Below are positions 31,807 to 39,967 of a DNA stretch of 64,000 nt, piece after piece. Source of the stretch: Virgisporangium ochraceum (GTDB taxonomy: Bacteria; Actinomycetota; Actinomycetes; Mycobacteriales; Micromonosporaceae); assembly GCF_016863655.1 (NCBI RefSeq), contig NZ_BOPH01000113.1, forward strand, positions 52,768 to 116,767. Direction: 5' to 3'. The position numbers and the translations under genes were made by a program. The stretch's first letter is position 1. Every line of letters begins with the position of its first letter. The notes beneath the pieces are model-generated. The model was not told the origin of the DNA. It did no database searches and worked only from the letters and a program-made list of their open reading frames with translations.

Positions 31807-33094
31807 CGGGATCGGTCCCGCGTGCCACCGCCCGGCGGAGGGCGGTCTCGGACAGGACGGGTACCGCGCCGTAGCTGCCGGCGAGGTAGCGACGCTCGGT
31901 GTTCTCGTGCTTGCGCGGCCGGAACTCGGCCAGCGAGTACAGACGGGTCGTCTGGGCGGTCGGGTCCTTCTCCACGAACCAGATCTCGTCGCGGGACAGG
32001 GTGTCCTCGTCGAGCATCGTGGCGTCGTGGGAGGTGAAGATCAGTTGTGCCCCGAGCGGGTTGGTCTCCGGGTTGCGGAACAGGTTGACCAGGTGCCGCG
32101 CCAGGTGCGGGTGCAGAGTTGTGTCGGCCTCGTCGAGAAGCAGGATCTTCGGCCCGGCGAGGGCGGCGGCGATGGCCACGGTGAGGTTCAGCCAGGTCCT
32201 GGTGCCGGCCGACTCCTCGTGGACGTTCAGCGGCACGGGGTGGTCGCCGTGAAAGAACAGCAGGCGGCCCGACAGGACGCTCATCAGGACGTCGCCGATC
32301 GCGGCGACATCCGCGGGTTGGAGGAGGTCGACCTCGATCAAGCTGTTGACCAGGCGCCATCGTGGGTCGGCGACGGCGTCGGACGGCGTTACCGTCGGTT
32401 CCGTGTCGTGGGCGGTGGCCAGCACGACGTCGGTGATTCCCAGGTCGGCGATGCGTACCAGGTCCAGGACGATCGGCCGCAGTGGTGAGTCCGGGAGGAA
32501 CGCGCGCCTGATGTCGGAACCGACCTCGGCGGCGGGGTCGGCATGGGTGAGGTCGTCGAGGAACCAGCGGAACAGCCGTTCGCAGCTCGTCACGTTGGAG
32601 TGGGCCGCCACGCTCAGGAACAGCGCGTTCGGGCGGGTGCGCTCGCGCGTGGACTCCATGGGACCGCGGACGGTGGAGCCGAACGTCCATTCGTCGCCGG
32701 TGCGTTCGAAGATGACCCGGCGTCGACCCGTGGGGAAGGTGTGGAGCCATTCCTCGCGGACGCCCGCGTTGTCGACGACGAAGCCGTAGTAGTGGCGCTC
32801 ACCGTCGAGGACCAGGTCTACTGCCAGCTCTGTCGGCTCCCTGGTCGCGGCGTGATCGAGCTTGAACGGCACCCTGGGCACGCCTCCGCCGGGCGTCCAG
32901 GATGCGAAGGAGTCCACGACCGCCTGGCGCATCCAGCGCAGGGCGTCCAGAAGGTTGGACTTGCCGGACGCGTTCGCCCCGTAGAGGGCCGCCACCGGGA
33001 TCACTGGGCGGGACTTGTCGTAGGCGGGCAGCAGCACCAGTTCCTGGGCGGCGCGGATCGACCTGTGGTTGGCGACCCGGAAGCTACGCAGCAT
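31796..33094 (-). CDS. AAA15-type (RloA-like) ATPase, 432 aa
   Basis: An ATP-binding protein of the OLD/RecF-like AAA15 class. It starts MLRSFRVANHRSIRAAQ, with Walker A ALYGANASGKSN at about residues 36-47, Walker B KILLLDEADTTLHPHL at about 313-328 and the H-loop IFTSHDATML at about 347-356. It lacks a nuclease domain of its own. Such ATPases pair with RloB or other effectors in defence islands. It is encoded in the same direction as the kam genes and inserted between kamD and kamE. Its GC content looks lower than the flanks. The effector partner downstream is broken, so whether the ATPase still functions is open. Confidence 0.82.
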   Translation of the reverse strand: MLRSFRVANHRSIRAAQELVLLPAYDKSRPVIPVAALYGANASGKSNLLDALRWMRQAVVDSFASWTPGGGVPRVPFKLDHAATREPTELAVDLVLDGERHYYGFVVDNAGVREEWLHTFPTGRRRVIFERTGDEWTFGSTVRGPMESTRERTRPNALFLSVAAHSNVTSCERLFRWFLDDLTHADPAAEVGSDIRRAFLPDSPLRPIVLDLVRIADLGITDVVLATAHDTEPTVTPSDAVADPRWRLVNSLIEVDLLQPADVAAIGDVLMSVLSGRLLFFHGDHPVPLNVHEESAGTRTWLNLTVAIAAALAGPKILLLDEADTTLHPHLARHLVNLFRNPETNPLGAQLIFTSHDATMLDEDTLSRDEIWFVEKDPTAQTTRLYSLAEFRPRKHENTERRYLAGSYGAVPVLSETALRRAVARGTDPDAA

Positions 33095-33181
33095 CTGGCA
33101 CCACCAGCACGGGAGTTTCGCGCCTCATCGTGCAAGTAAATCGCACGAAACGCCCTCTGGCTTGCCTCTGCGTGTCACGGC
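33095..33181. other. Left junction of the rlo insertion
   Basis: These 87 bases between the ATPase start and the kamD stop are notably AT-richer than the surroundings. On the minus strand the kamD stop overlaps an ATG (ACATGAGCC) that opens only a short ORF, which looks like the original start site of the next kam gene. Confidence 0.45.
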
Positions 33182-34732
33182 TCATGTTGTGTCAAGAGCT
33201 GTCACGGCGGGGTTGTAGTAGTCGTCGGCTTTCTCGATCACGCCGGCCAGTCCCTTTCCGCCGTCGGCGGGGCGTTTCATGATGCCGAACGTGCCGTCCC
33301 CAATTGCCGATAGAAGTCCCTCATCCGCTACGCGTTCGAGGAGAGTCACCGCCTCGCCGAGAACGTGAGAAGCGCGCCGCTGGATGAACCCCCCGGGCGC
33401 GGGGCGGAAGTCCTCGGCCAGGCCGCCGCAGGCGTTCAGCACGTACCGCACGTTCTGCAGGGCGATGTCGCGGTCGGACAGCCACGGCGTCACCACCGCC
33501 TCGGTCATCATCCCGACGAGGAGGATCCCCTGGCCGGTGAGCACGCCGGCGAGGTTGAAGAACCCGTCGAGCAGGTTGCCGCGGAACACGTCGCCGGTCA
33601 TGTGCTTGGTCGGTGGCATCCACTTCAGCGGCGCGGCAGGGAACAGCTCCCGGGCCAGCAGCGCGTGCGCCAGCTCCAGCCGGAACGAGTCCGGCAGCTC
33701 CGGGTTGATCTCGAAGGCGTGCCCCAGGCCGAGCTGTGCGTCCGGAAGTCCCGCCTCGTGGGCGAAGAACTCGTTCAGCAGCTGGGACACCGTCACCGTG
33801 TGGGCGGCCTCCACGGCGTCGGCCGTGGTCAGGTAGTTGTCCTCGCCGGTGTTGATGATGATCCCGGCCCGGGCGTGGACCTGCCGGGCGAACCGCTGGT
33901 CGACGAACGTCCGCACCGGGTTGATGTCGCGGAACAGGATCCCGTACATCGAGTCGTTGAGCATCATGTCCAGCCGTTCGAGGCCGGCGAGCACGGCGAT
34001 CTCCGGCATGCACAGCCCGGACGCGTAGTTCGTCAGCCGCACGTACCGGCCGACCTCCTTCGACACCTCGTCGAGAGCGGCACGCATCAGGCGGAAGTTC
34101 TCCTGCGTCGCGTAGGTGCCGGCGAAGCCCTCCCGGGTCGCGCCCTCGGGCACGTAGTCCAGCAGCGACTGCCCCGTCGAGCGGATCACCGCGATCACGT
34201 CGGCGCCGGCCCGCGCGGCCGCCTGTGCCTGCGGGATGTCCTCGTAGATGTCGCCGGTCGCCACGATCAGGTAGATCCACGGCCGCTGCGGCGGGTCACC
34301 CAGCCGCGTCACCAGCCGGTCACGTTCGCGGCGGCGCCGGTCGATGGTCCGCAGGCCGGCGCCGACCGCGCGGTCGGCCGCGCGCCGCGCCGCGGTCGCG
34401 GCCGTCCCGCGCGGAAGATCGAAGGTGACGGACCCGGCGGCGGCCTTTTGCGCCAGTACCGTCACGTCTTCGCCGTTCCGGCGGATGGCGTGGAAGACCG
34501 GAAGGGCCACCCCCTGCGCGAGGCCGACCTGCTGGTCGACGGCGTCGACGAGCCGGTTCACCCACGGGATGCCGTCGGGGTCGGCGCCGGTGACGCCGGC
34601 CAGGCGCAGCGTCGCCCGCTCCACGGCGACGGTGGTGCGGGTGCGGGCCAGGTCGACGACCGGCTGCCCGGCGCGGGCGGCCAGGGCCCGGGCCCGCGCG
34701 ACGAGGGTGGGGTCGAGGTCGAGTAACGGCAT
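33182..34732 (-). CDS. kamD: Lysine 5,6-aminomutase alpha subunit, 516 aa
   Basis: This is the large TIM-barrel subunit of the adenosylcobalamin/PLP-dependent lysine 5,6-aminomutase. Recognisable blocks are PWIYLIVATGDIYEDIPQAQ at about 151-170, GADVIAVIRSTGQSLLDYVP, GTYATQENFRLMRAALDE, YASGLCMPEIAVL, INTGEDNYLTTADAVEAAHTV and KWMPPTKHMTGDVFRGN. The length matches the family. It should form the complex with KamE. ATG 34732 lies 16 bases after the amidohydrolase stop. The stop TGA overlaps an ATG that in other genomes would be expected to start kamE, but here the rlo cassette follows. Confidence 0.94.
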   Translation of the reverse strand: MPLLDLDPTLVARARALAARAGQPVVDLARTRTTVAVERATLRLAGVTGADPDGIPWVNRLVDAVDQQVGLAQGVALPVFHAIRRNGEDVTVLAQKAAAGSVTFDLPRGTAATAARRAADRAVGAGLRTIDRRRRERDRLVTRLGDPPQRPWIYLIVATGDIYEDIPQAQAAARAGADVIAVIRSTGQSLLDYVPEGATREGFAGTYATQENFRLMRAALDEVSKEVGRYVRLTNYASGLCMPEIAVLAGLERLDMMLNDSMYGILFRDINPVRTFVDQRFARQVHARAGIIINTGEDNYLTTADAVEAAHTVTVSQLLNEFFAHEAGLPDAQLGLGHAFEINPELPDSFRLELAHALLARELFPAAPLKWMPPTKHMTGDVFRGNLLDGFFNLAGVLTGQGILLVGMMTEAVVTPWLSDRDIALQNVRYVLNACGGLAEDFRPAPGGFIQRRASHVLGEAVTLLERVADEGLLSAIGDGTFGIMKRPADGGKGLAGVIEKADDYYNPAVTALDTT

Positions 34733-34748
34733 CAGTGCGCCATCCGGT

Positions 34749-36278
34749 TCAGCTCGCCTTCCAGTGCAGGACGGTTCCCCTCAGGGTGGTCAGGCGGCAG
34801 GTCGGCTTGACCGGGGCGTCGGTGAACGCGGGCAGGCCGCGGTGCAGGTCGCCGTCGTAGGTCCAGGCCGCGAGCGTCGCCGGGGCGCCGGGGGCGAGGA
34901 CGCCGTCGGCGTCGCGGTGCACTGCCCGCCAGCCACCGCGGGTGTGCGCGGCGAACGCCTGCCGCACCGACAGCCGCTGGGTCGGGTTGCGGTGGAACAC
35001 CGCGGCGTACACGGTCGCCCACGGGTCGATGGGGGTCACCGGCGAGTCGGAGCCGAACGCGAGCGTCACGCCGACGCCGGTCATCGACGCGAACGGGTTC
35101 GCCGTCAGGGCCCGGTCGGCGCCGAGGCGGGCGGCGTACATGCGGTCGGTGCCGCCCCAGCGCCAGTCGAACGCCGGCTGCACGCTGGCGACGACGCCGA
35201 ACTCGACGAGCCCGCCGATGAGCTTCTTGTCGACGAGTTCGGCGTGCTCGACGCGGTGCCGGCGGGCCCGCAGCCGGTCGACGCCGACGCGGGCGGCGGC
35301 CAGCGCGAACCCGGCGAGCACGGTGCCCAGCGCCGCGTCGCCGATGGCGTGGAAGCCGCCCTGCAGGTCCTGTTCGGTGCATCCGACCAGGTGCGCGGCG
35401 ACCTGGTTCGCGGTCAGGTAGCCGTGGCCGGTGGTGGCCGGCTCGTCGGTGTAGGGCTGGCGCAGGTGGGCGGTGCGTGAGCCGAGGGCGCCGTCGGCGA
35501 ACAGGTCGCCGCCGGCGCCGACCGCGCCGAGGTCGCGGGCCTTGGCGGCGGCGCCGAGCTCACCCCAGTACCCGTGGACCTCGGGGAGCCGGTCGGTGCC
35601 GCCGAGCTTGAGCAGCTCGGTGAAGTCGGCCTCGCTGGAGATCGTCGGGCCGCCGCACTCGTGCACGGCGGCGACGCCGGCCCGGGCGGCGTGGCGCAGC
35701 GCGGTGCGCTGGGCGTCGCGGCGCTGGGTGGCGCTGAGCGAGCCGAGGGCGATCGTGCGGACCTCGTGGTGGGCGTCGCGGCGCAGCCAGCCGTCGGTGC
35801 CGAAGCCGGGGGTGGCCGGGTCGGCGGCGCGCAGCAGCGCGGAGGAGACGACGCAGGAGTGCACGTCGGCGCGGGACAGGTAGACGCGGCGGCCGCGGGC
35901 GGCCCGGTCGAGTTCGGCCGGGGTGGGCGGGGTCGGGTCGGGCCAGCGGGACTCGTCCCAGCCGTGGCCGAGGACGACGGCGTCGGGTGCCTGGTCGGCG
36001 GCGTGGCGGGCGAGCCGGTCGAGGAGGTCGCCGCGGGTGCGGGTCTGCGCGAGGTCCAGGCCCTGCAGGGTGATGCCGGTGTCGGTGACGTGCACGTGGG
36101 CGTCGACGAACGCCGGGGTGACCAGGGCGCCGTCGAGGTCGATCGTCCGGTCGGCCGCGGGTGCGTCGTCGTCGGTGCCGAGCCACGTGATGAGGCCGTC
36201 GTCGATGAGGAGCGCGGTGGCGTCGGGGTCGGCCGGGCTGTAGACGCGGCCGTTGCTCAACAGGACTGTCTGACCCAT
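34749..36278 (-). CDS. YtcJ-like amidohydrolase, 509 aa
   Basis: A metal-dependent amidohydrolase-superfamily protein of the YtcJ/amidohydro_3 type. The metal ligands are in FVDAHVHVTDTG at about 56-67. GHGWDESRWPDPTPPTPAEL at about 102-121, GFHAIGDAA, HRVEHAEL and the late FGSDSPVTPIDPW with the conserved Asp are all present. It has no signal peptide. It sits inside the lysine operon between kdd and kamD, starting 5 bases after kdd. No such enzyme belongs to the classic lysine pathway, so it may process an N-acylated lysine derivative or a related intermediate. That role is inference. Confidence 0.82.
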   Translation of the reverse strand: MGQTVLLSNGRVYSPADPDATALLIDDGLITWLGTDDDAPAADRTIDLDGALVTPAFVDAHVHVTDTGITLQGLDLAQTRTRGDLLDRLARHAADQAPDAVVLGHGWDESRWPDPTPPTPAELDRAARGRRVYLSRADVHSCVVSSALLRAADPATPGFGTDGWLRRDAHHEVRTIALGSLSATQRRDAQRTALRHAARAGVAAVHECGGPTISSEADFTELLKLGGTDRLPEVHGYWGELGAAAKARDLGAVGAGGDLFADGALGSRTAHLRQPYTDEPATTGHGYLTANQVAAHLVGCTEQDLQGGFHAIGDAALGTVLAGFALAAARVGVDRLRARRHRVEHAELVDKKLIGGLVEFGVVASVQPAFDWRWGGTDRMYAARLGADRALTANPFASMTGVGVTLAFGSDSPVTPIDPWATVYAAVFHRNPTQRLSVRQAFAAHTRGGWRAVHRDADGVLAPGAPATLAAWTYDGDLHRGLPAFTDAPVKPTCRLTTLRGTVLHWKAS

Positions 36279-36283
36279 GCCGC

Positions 36284-37312
36284 TCAGTGTGCCGCCAGCC
36301 TGGCCTGGAACAGCGCGCGCACGCCGGGCTCGGCGCGGACGAGGTCGAGCGCGGCGGCGGCGTGCCCGGGGACGTAGCCGTTGCCGATGAGCATCGTGAC
36401 GTCGGCGGCGAGGCCCTCGGCGCCGAGGGCGGCGGCGGGGAACGACGTCGCCATGGAGAAGAAGATCACAGTGCCGCCGGGTGCGGTGGCGAGGACCGCG
36501 CCGTGTTCGCAGCCGGGGACGTCGACGCACACGACGGTGACGTCGGCGGGTCCGCCGAGCGCGGTCTCCACCGCCGCCGCGGTCGCCACGGGATCGCGGG
36601 CGTCGGCGAGCGCGGTCAGATCGGCCAGCCGCACCCGGTCCAGTAACGCCCTTTCGCTCTGCGTGGGGACGAGCCCGACGGTCCGCGCGGCGCCCGACCG
36701 GCGCGCGGCCGCCAGCGCCAGGGAGCCGCTCTTGCCGGCGCCGCCGAGGACGGCGACGGTCGGCTCGCGGTACTGCCGCACGACCCGCTGGACGAGCGCG
36801 GGTGCGCCGCAGACGTCGAAGACGGCCAGGGCCATCTCTTCAGTGAAGTCGTCGTCGAGGTCGTCGGGGAGGACGGCGGCGATGGAGCGGCCGAAGAGGA
36901 TGGCGTGGCCGGTGCACGGGACCTGCTCGGACGCGCCGGTCCAGGACTGCAGCCCGTCGGTGATCTCCAGCGGCGTGAGGGTCAGGCTGACGAGCGTGGC
37001 GACGCGGTCGCCGGGCTTGAGACCGAGCGGCGACTCGGGGCCGACCTCGGCGACGGTGCCGATGAGCATGCCGCCGGAGCCGGTGACCGGGTTGTGCATC
37101 TTGCCCCGGCTGCTGATGATCTCCAGCACCCGGGCCCGGATGTCGCCGCCCGCCTCCCGCAGCTGGCGGAAGCTCGCCGCGTCGAGGTTGAGCCGCTCGA
37201 CGGCGATGCGGACCTCGTCGGGGCCGATCGTGGGGTCGGTGTCGAGGCGGGTCGCGGCCTGCGGGAGCACCCCTGCCGGCTCCAGAACCCGGTGCAGCCC
37301 GACAGCCGACAT
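36284..37312 (-). CDS. kdd: L-erythro-3,5-diaminohexanoate dehydrogenase, 342 aa
   Basis: Kdd oxidises 3,5-diaminohexanoate to 5-amino-3-oxohexanoate with NAD. The protein is a two-domain MDR-like dehydrogenase with GKMHNPVTGSGGMLIGTV at about 69-86, the nucleotide motif VAVLGGAGKSGSLALAAAR at about 187-205 and the late FFSMATSFPAAALGAEGL and IGNGYVPGHA blocks, which match Kdd orthologues. Its place at the head of the kamDE-kal operon supports the call. ATG 37312 has AGAAAGGGG about 6 bases upstream. It diverges from kamA across 76 bases. Confidence 0.9.
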   Translation of the reverse strand: MSAVGLHRVLEPAGVLPQAATRLDTDPTIGPDEVRIAVERLNLDAASFRQLREAGGDIRARVLEIISSRGKMHNPVTGSGGMLIGTVAEVGPESPLGLKPGDRVATLVSLTLTPLEITDGLQSWTGASEQVPCTGHAILFGRSIAAVLPDDLDDDFTEEMALAVFDVCGAPALVQRVVRQYREPTVAVLGGAGKSGSLALAAARRSGAARTVGLVPTQSERALLDRVRLADLTALADARDPVATAAAVETALGGPADVTVVCVDVPGCEHGAVLATAPGGTVIFFSMATSFPAAALGAEGLAADVTMLIGNGYVPGHAAAALDLVRAEPGVRALFQARLAAH

Positions 37313-37388
37313 CGCGGACCCCTTTCTGATATTGAAATTATCCGGCAGACTAGTCGACTGGCCGTAGGATTTCCATAGAGGAGGGCGT
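37313..37388. promoter_or_regulatory. Divergent kdd/kamA promoter region with overlapping palindromes
   Basis: GATAAT on the minus strand (37342-37337) and TAGGAT on the plus strand (37365-37370) are the likely -10 boxes for kdd and kamA. Between them lie two overlapping 8-bp palindromes GACTAGTC and AGTCGACT (37348-37359), a good place for one regulator of both arms. GAGGAGGG precedes the kamA GTG. Confidence 0.5.
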
Positions 37389-38726
37389 GTGACCGCACAA
37401 CCGTACGCATACCGGCGTCAGGAGCTGGTCGAGCCCGACTGGACGCGGCTGCCCGGCTGGAAGGCCGTGACCCGGGAGCAGTGGGAGTCCGCGCAGTGGC
37501 AGCGGGTCAACTGCGTCAAGAACGTGCGGCAGCTGCGGGCGGTGCTCGGTGACCTCGTCGACGAGCGCTTCTACACCGACCTGGAGGACGACCAGCGGCG
37601 GCTGGCGACCATGTCGATGCTCCTCCCGCCACAGATGATCAACACGATGGTGCCGACCGGGCGCTTCGACACCGAGGCGTTCTACGCCGACCCGATCCGC
37701 CGGTACATGCTGCCGGTGGCCTCCGACCGGCACCCGGTATGGCCGTCGCACCCCTACGCCAGCCGCGACTCGCTGCACGAGCACGACATGTGGGTCGCCG
37801 AGGGCCTCACCCACCGGTACCCGACGAAGGTGCTCGCCGAGCTGCTGCCGACGTGCCCGCAGTACTGCGGCCACTGCACCCGCATGGACCTGGTCGGCAA
37901 CTCCACCCCGGCGGTGGACAAGCTCAAGCTGACGCTCAAGCCGGTCGACCGGTACGACGCGATGATCGGCTACCTCAAGGCCCAGCCCGGCGTGCGTGAC
38001 GTGGTCGTCTCCGGCGGCGACGTGGCGAACGTGCCGTGGCGCAACCTCGAGTCGTTCCTGATGCGGCTGCTCGACATCGGCACGATCCGCGACATCCGCC
38101 TGGCGACCAAGGCCCTGGCCGGCCTGCCGCAGCACTGGCTGCAGCCCGACGTGGTCGAGGGCCTGGAGCGGGTGGCCCGCACGGCGGCGCGGCGCGGGGT
38201 GAACCTGGCCATCCACACGCACGTCAACCACGTGCAGTCGCTGACGCCGCTGGTGGCGAAGGCGGCGCAGACCGCGCTGGAGGTCGGCGTGCGCGACGTC
38301 CGCAACCAGGGCGTGCTGCTGCGCGGCGTCAACGCGACCTCGGAGGACCTGCTCGACCTGTGCTTCGGGCTGCAGGGCGAGGCCGGGATCCTGCCGTACT
38401 ACTTCTACATGTGCGACATGATCCCCAACGCCGAGCACTGGCGCGTGGCGGTCTGGCAGGCGCAGCAGCTGCAGCACGACATCATGGGCTACCTGCCCGG
38501 CTACGCCACCCCGCGGATCGTGTGCGACGTGCCGTTCGTCGGCAAGCGCTGGGTGCACATGGTCACCGAGTACGACCGCGAGCGCGGCATCTCCTACTGG
38601 ACGAAGAACTACCGGACCAGCATCGAGGGCGACGACCTCGACCGCCGCTACGCCTTTCACGACCCGATCGACACGCTGCCCGAGGCCGGCCAGCGCTGGT
38701 GGGAGAGGGAGCTCGCCACAGTCTGA
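37389..38726 (+). CDS. kamA: Lysine 2,3-aminomutase (radical SAM), 445 aa
   Basis: KamA converts L-lysine to L-beta-lysine using SAM, a 4Fe-4S cluster and PLP. The cluster motif CPQYCGHC (CxxxCxxC) is at about residues 157-164, preceded by THRYPTKVL-type context typical of the family, and DVVVSGGDVANVPW at about 201-214 follows. The C-terminal part, with PRIVCDVPFVGKRWVHMV, differs from the clostridial enzyme but fits the actinobacterial branch; the PLP lysine is probably in this region. It is the entry enzyme of the lysine locus and is divergent from kdd. The GTG has a strong Shine-Dalgarno. Confidence 0.92.
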   Translation: MTAQPYAYRRQELVEPDWTRLPGWKAVTREQWESAQWQRVNCVKNVRQLRAVLGDLVDERFYTDLEDDQRRLATMSMLLPPQMINTMVPTGRFDTEAFYADPIRRYMLPVASDRHPVWPSHPYASRDSLHEHDMWVAEGLTHRYPTKVLAELLPTCPQYCGHCTRMDLVGNSTPAVDKLKLTLKPVDRYDAMIGYLKAQPGVRDVVVSGGDVANVPWRNLESFLMRLLDIGTIRDIRLATKALAGLPQHWLQPDVVEGLERVARTAARRGVNLAIHTHVNHVQSLTPLVAKAAQTALEVGVRDVRNQGVLLRGVNATSEDLLDLCFGLQGEAGILPYYFYMCDMIPNAEHWRVAVWQAQQLQHDIMGYLPGYATPRIVCDVPFVGKRWVHMVTEYDRERGISYWTKNYRTSIEGDDLDRRYAFHDPIDTLPEAGQRWWERELATV

Positions 38727-38727
38727 G

Positions 38728-38762
38728 TCGCGGTATATTCCGCGACGCGATACATTGACCGG
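38728..38762 (+). promoter_or_regulatory. Promoter and dyad operator of the PadR operon
   Basis: TCGCGG-TATATT-CCGCGA (38728-38745) is a perfect dyad immediately upstream of CGCGATACATT. TACATT (38751-38756) is a likely -10, 6 bases before the GTG at 38763. PadR regulators commonly bind such ATAT/CGCG-type dyads in their own promoters, so autorepression is likely. Confidence 0.55.
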
Positions 38763-39098
38763 GTGGACCTGAGCGAACAGACGTTCCTGATCCTGTCGGC
38801 GCTGGCCGACCGGCCCCGCCACGGGTACGCGCTGATCACCGAGGTGTCGGCGATGACCGGTGGACGCGTCACCCTCCGGGCCGGCACCCTCTACGGCGCC
38901 CTCGACCGCCTCTCCGGGCAGGGCCTCGTCCGCGCCGACCGCGAGGAGGTCGAGAACGGGCGGCTGCGCCGCTACTACGCCCTCACCGACGCCGGCGCCG
39001 AGGCCCTCGACGTGCAGACCGAACGGATGGAGGCGGCCGCGAAGGTCGCCCGGGAACGGCTGGCCCTGCGTCCCCGGTTCGGTGGTGCAACCCCATGA
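38763..39098 (+). CDS. PadR-family transcriptional regulator, 111 aa
   Basis: A winged-helix repressor: the N-terminal block EQTFLILSALADRPRHGYALI contains the conserved HGYxL, followed by LRAGTLYGALDRLSGQGLV (the recognition-helix TLY-x-LxRLxxxGL pattern) and the wing with GRLRRYYALTDAGAEAL. A short C-terminal helix serves dimerisation. It is coupled (ATGA) to the membrane protein gene downstream, the usual PadR arrangement in which the regulator controls itself and its partner. The GTG appears leaderless. Confidence 0.92.
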   Translation: MDLSEQTFLILSALADRPRHGYALITEVSAMTGGRVTLRAGTLYGALDRLSGQGLVRADREEVENGRLRRYYALTDAGAEALDVQTERMEAAAKVARERLALRPRFGGATP

Positions 39099-39967
39099 CG
39101 CCGCTGGAACGGCGCTGCCGCCGGGTCGTGCGGATGCTGCCCCGCGCCGAGCGGGAGACCCGCGGCGAGGAGGTCCTCGGCGTCCTCATGGACCTGTCCG
39201 ACGGCCGGGACCGGCCGCCGCTGGCCGAGGTCGCGGCCGTCGCCGCGCTGGCGGTGAAACTGCGCATGCGCGAGCGCGGCAGCCGCCTGCGCGCCGGCCT
39301 GTCGGTGCTCGCCGGGGCCCTGGTGGTCGTCGCGGCGCCGCTGCCGGTGCCGCACGTCCTGCAGCACCTGCCGGGGTTGGTGACCAGCCCGGTCATGCAG
39401 ATCCTCGGGCTGGTGCTGACGCTCGTGCTGTGGCTGGCCGGTGCGGTGGTGTGGCTGCTCGGTCACCGGCGCACCTCGGTAGCGCTGTGGGCGGTGTACG
39501 CGGTGGCGACCGTGGTGGCCAACATCCGCAACGGCCTCGACTACGGCTACGACCAGGTGCCCTGGCACCTGGGCCACGTGGTCGCACCGACCGTGCTGAC
39601 CGCCGCGGTCGTGGCCGTCGCCGTCCGGCGGGGCGTACCGGCCCCGCGGCCGCGGCGGGTGTGGCTGCTGCTGGTGCCGGCGACCGTCGCGTTCTGGGTC
39701 GCCGGGATGTTCGAGCTGGTCGGCGCCGGCGCCGGCGCCGTCCCGCCCGTGGCGGCGACAGCGGTCGGCGCGGCCGGCGCGCTGGTGGCGGCCGGGTGGG
39801 TGGTGACCGCCCGCGGCCGGGTCGGCGTGCTCGTGCCGGCCGGCGTCTTCATGGCGCTGGCGGTGGTCGGGCTCGTGCCGCAGTGGCTGGCCCTCACGGT
39901 CGCCGTCAGCGTCGTCGGGATGCTGGTCAAGCGTCAGGACGCGCCGTCGACGAGCCTGGTCACGTAA
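39095..39967 (+). CDS. Integral membrane protein co-transcribed with PadR, 290 aa
   Basis: The N-terminal 50 residues form a soluble RRCRRVVRMLPRAERETRGEE-type segment, common in actinobacterial membrane proteins encoded after PadR regulators. About six or seven hydrophobic helices follow (from about residue 70 to the end). No transport motif is seen. It is likely repressed by the upstream PadR. Its last 34 bases overlap the convergent chemoreceptor gene. Confidence 0.75.
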   Translation: MTPLERRCRRVVRMLPRAERETRGEEVLGVLMDLSDGRDRPPLAEVAAVAALAVKLRMRERGSRLRAGLSVLAGALVVVAAPLPVPHVLQHLPGLVTSPVMQILGLVLTLVLWLAGAVVWLLGHRRTSVALWAVYAVATVVANIRNGLDYGYDQVPWHLGHVVAPTVLTAAVVAVAVRRGVPAPRPRRVWLLLVPATVAFWVAGMFELVGAGAGAVPPVAATAVGAAGALVAAGWVVTARGRVGVLVPAGVFMALAVVGLVPQWLALTVAVSVVGMLVKRQDAPSTSLVT

